Below are positions 3,901 to 5,075 of a DNA stretch of 5,075 bases, piece by piece. The notes beneath the pieces are model-generated. The model worked only from the letters and a program-made list of their open reading frames with translations, was not told where the DNA came from and did not search any database. Location of the stretch: contig JACQSQ010000057.1 of assembly GCA_016211245.1 (NCBI GenBank), positions 1-5,075 of the forward strand. Reading direction: 5' to 3'. Source of the DNA: Candidatus Woesearchaeota archaeon (GTDB taxonomy: Archaea > Nanobdellota > Nanobdellia > Woesearchaeales > GW2011-AR4). Every line of letters starts with the position of its first letter. Positions within the stretch are counted from its first letter, which is position 1. The translations under genes were made by a program, and so were the position numbers.

Positions 3901-5075
3901 AAATTTCAAATCCTTCATCATCCACTATGAATAATTTGCCTTTAAATTCTCTGATGCCGGCTAAAAGAGAGGATAGTGCTGGCGTTAATTTCTCAACTGT
4001 AGGCGGATGGATTAAAAAGACCACAATGCCGCAGAATTCTTTTGGCGGAAACATCGCCTTGTTAAGAAAATCTGAGTCTCTGGAAAGCAAGACCAAAGAT
4101 TTTTCCTTTGCCAGCGAAGCTAATTTGCCGTTTTTGGCGCCCTTGGCAGCATATTCTGCTGAAAGCCCCCTTGATTCCAGAAATCTCTTGATCTCTATCC
4201 TGATGTTCTCGTCAAGCAGGAATTTTGGAGAATCTGACATATTGCTCCCCGCTGACGGATTTGGCAGCATATTCCAAAGCGTCCCTGATCATTTCCCTGG
4301 TGAGGCTGGGGTATCCTCTGATTATGCTTTCTACGCTTTCCCCGGCAGCAACCAATTCAATAATGTCACTGACCAAAACCCTAGTGCCCTTGAAAGTTGG
4401 CTTGCCATGACAGATTTCGCTGTCCGCGACAATGTACTTGCTGATTTCGGTTCTCATAACAGCAATACAGGAAATGCCCTATTTAAAGGTTTTGGAGAAA
4501 ACTCAATAAATCCAAAAAAAGAAGAAAACGGGTCCCATAGCCTGGCCATAGCACCCAGACAAACTCTACTGTCTACCCGAACTATGGGTATAAATCAAAA
4601 CCTATTTAAATACCTTTCTTTGGAAAATGCGGATAAAAAAGAAATAAAGGGTTCGCAGAATCTGGAATTTGAACCCGTTAAGGTAATTTCACAGCCGAGA
4701 ACTAGTATGTATAGTCAACTTTATAAATCTTTCGCTAATCAGAACCAAGAGTGGATAACGGTAGGGTGGCAGAATCTGGAATTGCGCTCGCCTATCAAGC
4801 GGGTGGTTTCACAGCCGTCTGGGTTCAAAACTTCTGCGGAAGTGGAAGTCCCAGCCCTACCGTCCACAAATTTCAATGAAGAAAAAACATTAAATTTAAA
4901 CTCACTAAATAATAAAAAAAATCCAGACAATGTACAAAACAAAATAATATCTTTCTTTGATATTATCCCTTCTGCCTACGCACTGCATTCTGGCAGCTCT
5001 ACATATCCAACAATCTCAATAAACGGAAAAACTTACGCATTATTGACCAAGGAGCAGGTTTTAGGGCATTCTTAT
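900..5075 (+). CDS. giant membrane-anchored multidomain surface protein, 3' end beyond window
   Basis: The frame is open for 1,392 codons with no stop, so the C-terminus is missing. Residues from TTG 900: basic start, one membrane segment at about 11-30, then ITGFVI (31-36). A charged linker lies at 120-138. Three cadherin-like/Ig-fold domains at about 139-220, 232-320 and 531-622 each carry a YFxDxDGDxLxY calcium-site-like motif (around 160, 255, 558). A beta domain at about 345-528 has six cysteines (392, 409, 415, 416, 490, 494). A coiled-coil-like stretch is at 694-712. A beta-rich module at about 802-960 holds EWVIPHLSNQTFEV and NVQSYPTVGG and resembles DPANN secreted proteins. Many N-x-S/T sequons suggest a glycosylated exterior protein. 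Residues 999-1186 are antisense to a toxin-antitoxin operon, and 1194 to about 1312 are tandem repeats. Coding is firm to about 998; beyond that it rests on the open frame and the repeats. ATG 927 is the alternative start. Confidence 0.8.
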   Translation, partial: MSNKLHKLDMAIFLIALVIAAAGVYFLGPSITGFVIKEASYSKDLNLVVASNGNYTFEPDNIGELKSLRLDGRVTSYGKARVYIENNGIKYLVFDSTRLEEDKNISSNESNLITGFATKEDDENKNESDKDKKEKNKKPEWIGPDEFLVNETIEINLSNYFTDKDGDALTYSASEVEGLDISVDSEIVTIEPETEKNINTTITFIASDGIDSKSQIVGLKAIAKKEKAENKAPKWNSDAGSFLVNGTTLIELSKYFADEDGDNLSYNYGSVGNITISLENAIMTLVPADSFAGNASTVFTAFDGKNLTIKSVLLIVPEISNITIPLNETEAINETNQTPIINETKTITINLSYNKGTVYDANDNGEESVNGVVDLSVAGTAFGWNADETRLCTRWEVYNAKEATLTTFCNGNNDCCAFFELLPTKSNWSEAYYSTYGKDGAGKDNIVSAQVLYYDVNLSTDNLKSDIYYSSWGNLSVKFFEEEIEFFDECIDTCLLSGFNKSSVTLMFEIEDDAVLRIDSIKYSLLADVANNAPKLLQNITSINVSRNKNATINLSKYFNDEDGDKLSYNYYPADNITIAFDGDTATIIPDKGMRGIRYTYFAANDSDLSVVSDVFMINVSEQFFKPVVEIGKPVKWEKTIIIDIENITSVNLSLPGSASNISITIINESVEKNISDEKIKIVEDGETKDKGQYELEKELSEVQRKISIFEEASGKENVIVAVDQTTVSESEIYSKLNELYGKESSISSELNQLPNNNPISGNAVFSSITSNVIALTEELESINETNPLLVINESLGENIEVTVEYETEAPIAIEERINEYTKQVKIISETSYENVLSYTSLNDVPKNAIKLYWVQDDARTLFSNVKYIDKNANGLIDKIEWVIPHLSNQTFEVVITVLNVQSYPTVGGSWIVGFNTSGTGNLSIYGFNGTSYAEKENDSSVTASDLDVLELRCDNNVLEPYYIVDLEELELSGLNEISGNAVKKIEEKRNIKPLAFSQSEISNPSSSTMNNLPLNSLMPAKREDSAGVNFSTVGGWIKKTTMPQNSFGGNIALLRKSESLESKTKDFSFASEANLPFLAPLAAYSAESPLDSRNLLISILMFSSSRNFGESDILLPADGFGSIFQSVPDHFPGEAGVSSDYAFYAFPGSNQFNNVTDQNPSALESWLAMTDFAVRDNVLADFGSHNSNTGNALFKGFGENSINPKKEENGSHSLAIAPRQTLLSTRTMGINQNLFKYLSLENADKKEIKGSQNLEFEPVKVISQPRTSMYSQLYKSFANQNQEWITVGWQNLELRSPIKRVVSQPSGFKTSAEVEVPALPSTNFNEEKTLNLNSLNNKKNPDNVQNKIISFFDIIPSAYALHSGSSTYPTISINGKTYALLTKEQVLGHSY
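3893..4240 (-). CDS. DUF5615 PIN-like toxin (Mut7-C/VapC-like fold)
   Basis: The 115-residue product matches the DUF5615 PIN-like family, small putative ribonuclease toxins paired with DUF433 antitoxins. It has FLLDENI at 7-13, placing an acidic residue (D10) after the first beta strand. A helix follows, then LVLLSRDSDFLN at 49-60 with the family's (S/T)RDxDF motif (R54, D55, D57), and GIVVFLI at 71-77. The length is typical for the family. I chose ATG 4240 over ATG 4270 because GGGGAG lies 4 nt upstream and because the extra residues precede the conserved strand. It overlaps the antitoxin end by 29 nt, so the two are co-translated from one minus-strand transcript. Downstream the minus strand is T-rich (about 3870 to 3848), a possible archaeal terminator. 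The whole gene lies opposite the plus-strand surface-protein frame. RNase activity is inferred from the fold. Confidence 0.88.
   Translation of the reverse strand: MSDSPKFLLDENIRIEIKRFLESRGLSAEYAAKGAKNGKLASLAKEKSLVLLSRDSDFLNKAMFPPKEFCGIVVFLIHPPTVEKLTPALSSLLAGIREFKGKLFIVDDEGFEISD
4212..4457 (-). CDS. DUF433 antitoxin
   Basis: The 81-residue protein fits the DUF433 family, small HTH-containing antitoxins that neutralise DUF5615/PIN-like partners and probably repress their own operon. Visible hallmarks in order are ICHGKPTFKGTRVLV at 15-29 (the GTR(I/V)xV core), the helix DIIELVAAGESVESI at 31-45, then YPSLT at 49-53 leading into the helix MIRDALEYAA at 56-65. ATG 4457 lies 27 nt from the centre of a perfect TATA box and has no Shine-Dalgarno, so the message is probably leaderless. 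The antitoxin comes first and the toxin overlaps its end by 29 nt, the usual order for this pair. Its codons are in exact antiparallel register with the plus-strand frame, so it contains no TTA, CTA or TCA sense codon. It looks intact and functional. Confidence 0.9.
   Translation of the reverse strand: MRTEISKYIVADSEICHGKPTFKGTRVLVSDIIELVAAGESVESIIRGYPSLTREMIRDALEYAAKSVSGEQYVRFSKIPA
4480..4487 (-). promoter_or_regulatory. leaderless-type promoter of the antitoxin-toxin operon
   Basis: On the minus strand the sequence reads TTTAAATA, an exact archaeal TATA box, preceded by AAAACC as a possible BRE. The box centre is 27 nt from the antitoxin ATG at 4457, so transcription would start at or next to the initiation codon. 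The same bases on the plus strand are the CTATTTAAA codons (Leu-Phe-Lys) that open the first tandem protein repeat, so the promoter lies inside the large frame. Confidence 0.65.
4529..4588. other. structured element in repeat 1 with two crossing helices
   Basis: CGGGT (4529-4533) can pair with ACCCG (4575-4579), and the adjacent CCCATAG (4534-4540) can pair with CTATGGG (4582-4588). The two helices cross, so they would form a pseudoknot or act as alternatives. Inside them AGACA (4557-4561) pairs with TGTCT (4570-4574). CCATAGC also occurs twice (4535-4541 and 4546-4552), giving a second possible partner for CTATGG. The element occupies the position corresponding to the hairpin GGGTTC/GAACCC of repeat 2 (4649-4676) and the tRNA cloverleaf of repeat 3. 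It may be a diverged tRNA-like element; I could not fit a standard cloverleaf to it on either strand. Confidence 0.4.
4603..4612. promoter_or_regulatory. palindromic TATA box in repeat 2
   Basis: TATTTAAATA is a perfect palindrome, so it presents an exact TTTAAATA box on either strand. On the plus strand a start would fall near 4634, shortly before the hairpin core of repeat 2. On the minus strand a start would fall near 4581 and the transcript would run toward the toxin-antitoxin operon. It corresponds to the antitoxin promoter box 123 bp earlier: CCTATTTAAA occurs at both 4478-4487 and 4601-4610. Activity is not shown. Confidence 0.35.
4720..4727 (+). promoter_or_regulatory. TATA-like box upstream of the tRNA-like element
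   Basis: TTTATAAA is a near-consensus archaeal TATA box. Its centre is about 36 nt before the first acceptor base at 4760, so transcription would start near 4750 and give a short tRNA 5' leader of roughly 10 nt. It sits at the position equivalent to the boxes of repeats 1 and 2 and also encodes Leu-Tyr-Lys in the large frame. Confidence 0.35.
4760..4862 (+). tRNA. class II tRNA-like cloverleaf with 19-nt T-loop insertion, possibly degenerate
   Basis: All four arms fit. The acceptor stem pairs GGTAGGG (4760-4766) with CCCTACC (4855-4861), 7 of 7, followed by G73 at 4862. U8 is present. The D stem is GCAG/TTGC (4769-4772 with 4782-4785, one G-U). A14, G18-G19 and A21 are in place. The anticodon stem is CTCGC/GCGGG (one U-G) around the 7-nt loop CTATCAA, with U33 and A37. 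The variable region is 15 nt (4804-4818). The T stem CTGGG/CCCAG is perfect (4819-4823, 4850-4854). Removing 19 nt (4829-4847) leaves the canonical T loop TTCAAGT. The insertion forms the hairpin ACTTC-TGCG-GAAGT and could be an intron. The anticodon reads AUC, odd for a class II tRNA and for archaea (A34); shifting two bases gives Leu CAA but breaks the D-stem spacing. No CCA is encoded. It may be a pseudogene or a tRNA-derived element within the repeats. Confidence 0.5.

Larger units (their letters stand above)
4479..4835 (+). repeat. three diverged ~120 bp tandem repeats, in frame (39-41 residues each)
   Basis: Units start near 4479, 4602 and 4719, giving periods of 123 and 117 bp, both multiples of three. 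Protein alignment: each opens LFK/LFK/LYK. Next, in all but the third, come EN and KKE. Then GSHSLAIAP, GSQNLEFEP and GWQNLELRSP, and lastly TLLSTRT, VISQPRT and VVSQPSG. Several differences between copies are silent: GGG/GGT for Gly, TCC/TCG for Ser, CGA/AGA for Arg. Others are conservative (V/I). DNA identity is highest between units 2 and 3 (CAGAATCTGGAATT and TTTCACAGCCG). Their middle segments differ by 6 nt, again preserving frame. Every unit also has a TATA-like start and a self-complementary core. This supports real coding but leaves open whether the repeats arose from RNA genes. Confidence 0.6.

Noticed and set aside
4241..4270. Upstream start (ATG 4270) for the toxin
   Set aside because: The extra ten residues precede the conserved first strand, and a strong GGGGAG lies just before ATG 4240, which gives a normal DUF5615 length.
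4225..4410. 61-codon plus-strand frame
   Set aside because: It is the complement of the antitoxin in another register and its product shows no family features. The antitoxin on the minus strand has clear DUF433 motifs.
4534..4588. Second complete tRNA gene built on CCCATAG/CTATGGG
   Set aside because: The interval between the acceptor-like strands is too short for D, anticodon and T arms, and the invariant tRNA positions are missing on both strands.
4739..4942. 67-codon minus-strand frame
   Set aside because: It runs antisense through the tRNA-like cloverleaf. Its product looks like a typical spurious translation of a tRNA gene, and no promoter or ribosome site supports it.

Overview
The window looks like DPANN-type archaeal DNA (Woesearchaeota/Pacearchaeota-like). 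Four things point that way: a very long, asparagine- and sequon-rich membrane-anchored surface protein; a tandem helix-turn-helix protein of a style common in those genomes; archaeal TATA boxes of the TTTAWATA type; and translation starts at TTG preceded by AGAGG. The lineage is inferred from protein style, since no rRNA or other marker gene is present.

Layout. Positions 1-364 are an AT-rich non-coding leader with a TATA box, a possible 23-codon upstream ORF (122-193) and a degenerate tandem repeat that folds into two hairpins (236-353). A 181-residue tandem-HTH protein (365-910) follows. It overlaps by 11 nt a giant plus-strand frame that starts at TTG 900 and stays open to the last base (1,392 codons, no stop, truncated by the window end). 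Its first ~1,000 residues are a clear archaeal surface protein: N-terminal membrane anchor, three cadherin-like/Ig-fold domains, a cysteine-containing beta domain, a short coiled coil and a C-terminal beta-rich module.

From 3893 to 4457 the opposite strand carries a convincing DUF433 antitoxin / DUF5615 PIN-like toxin operon, with a leaderless-type promoter at 4480-4487. The plus frame runs uninterrupted straight through this operon, antisense to both genes. Beyond it (4479 to about 4835) the frame encodes three diverged tandem repeats of 39-41 residues. At the DNA level each repeat also contains a TATA-like box and a self-complementary segment. In the third repeat that segment is a complete class II tRNA cloverleaf (4760-4862), with perfect acceptor and T stems and a 19-nt insertion in the T loop.

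How the parts may work together. The HTH protein and the surface protein look co-transcribed and translationally coupled. The toxin-antitoxin pair is a self-contained minus-strand unit lying inside the surface-protein frame, so transcription of the large gene would be antisense to it. The most unusual part is 3890-4865, where one stretch of DNA appears to carry a surface-protein frame, an antisense toxin-antitoxin operon, promoter elements and a tRNA-like element. Whether the plus frame there is translated, or is a remnant that happens to remain open, cannot be decided from the sequence alone.
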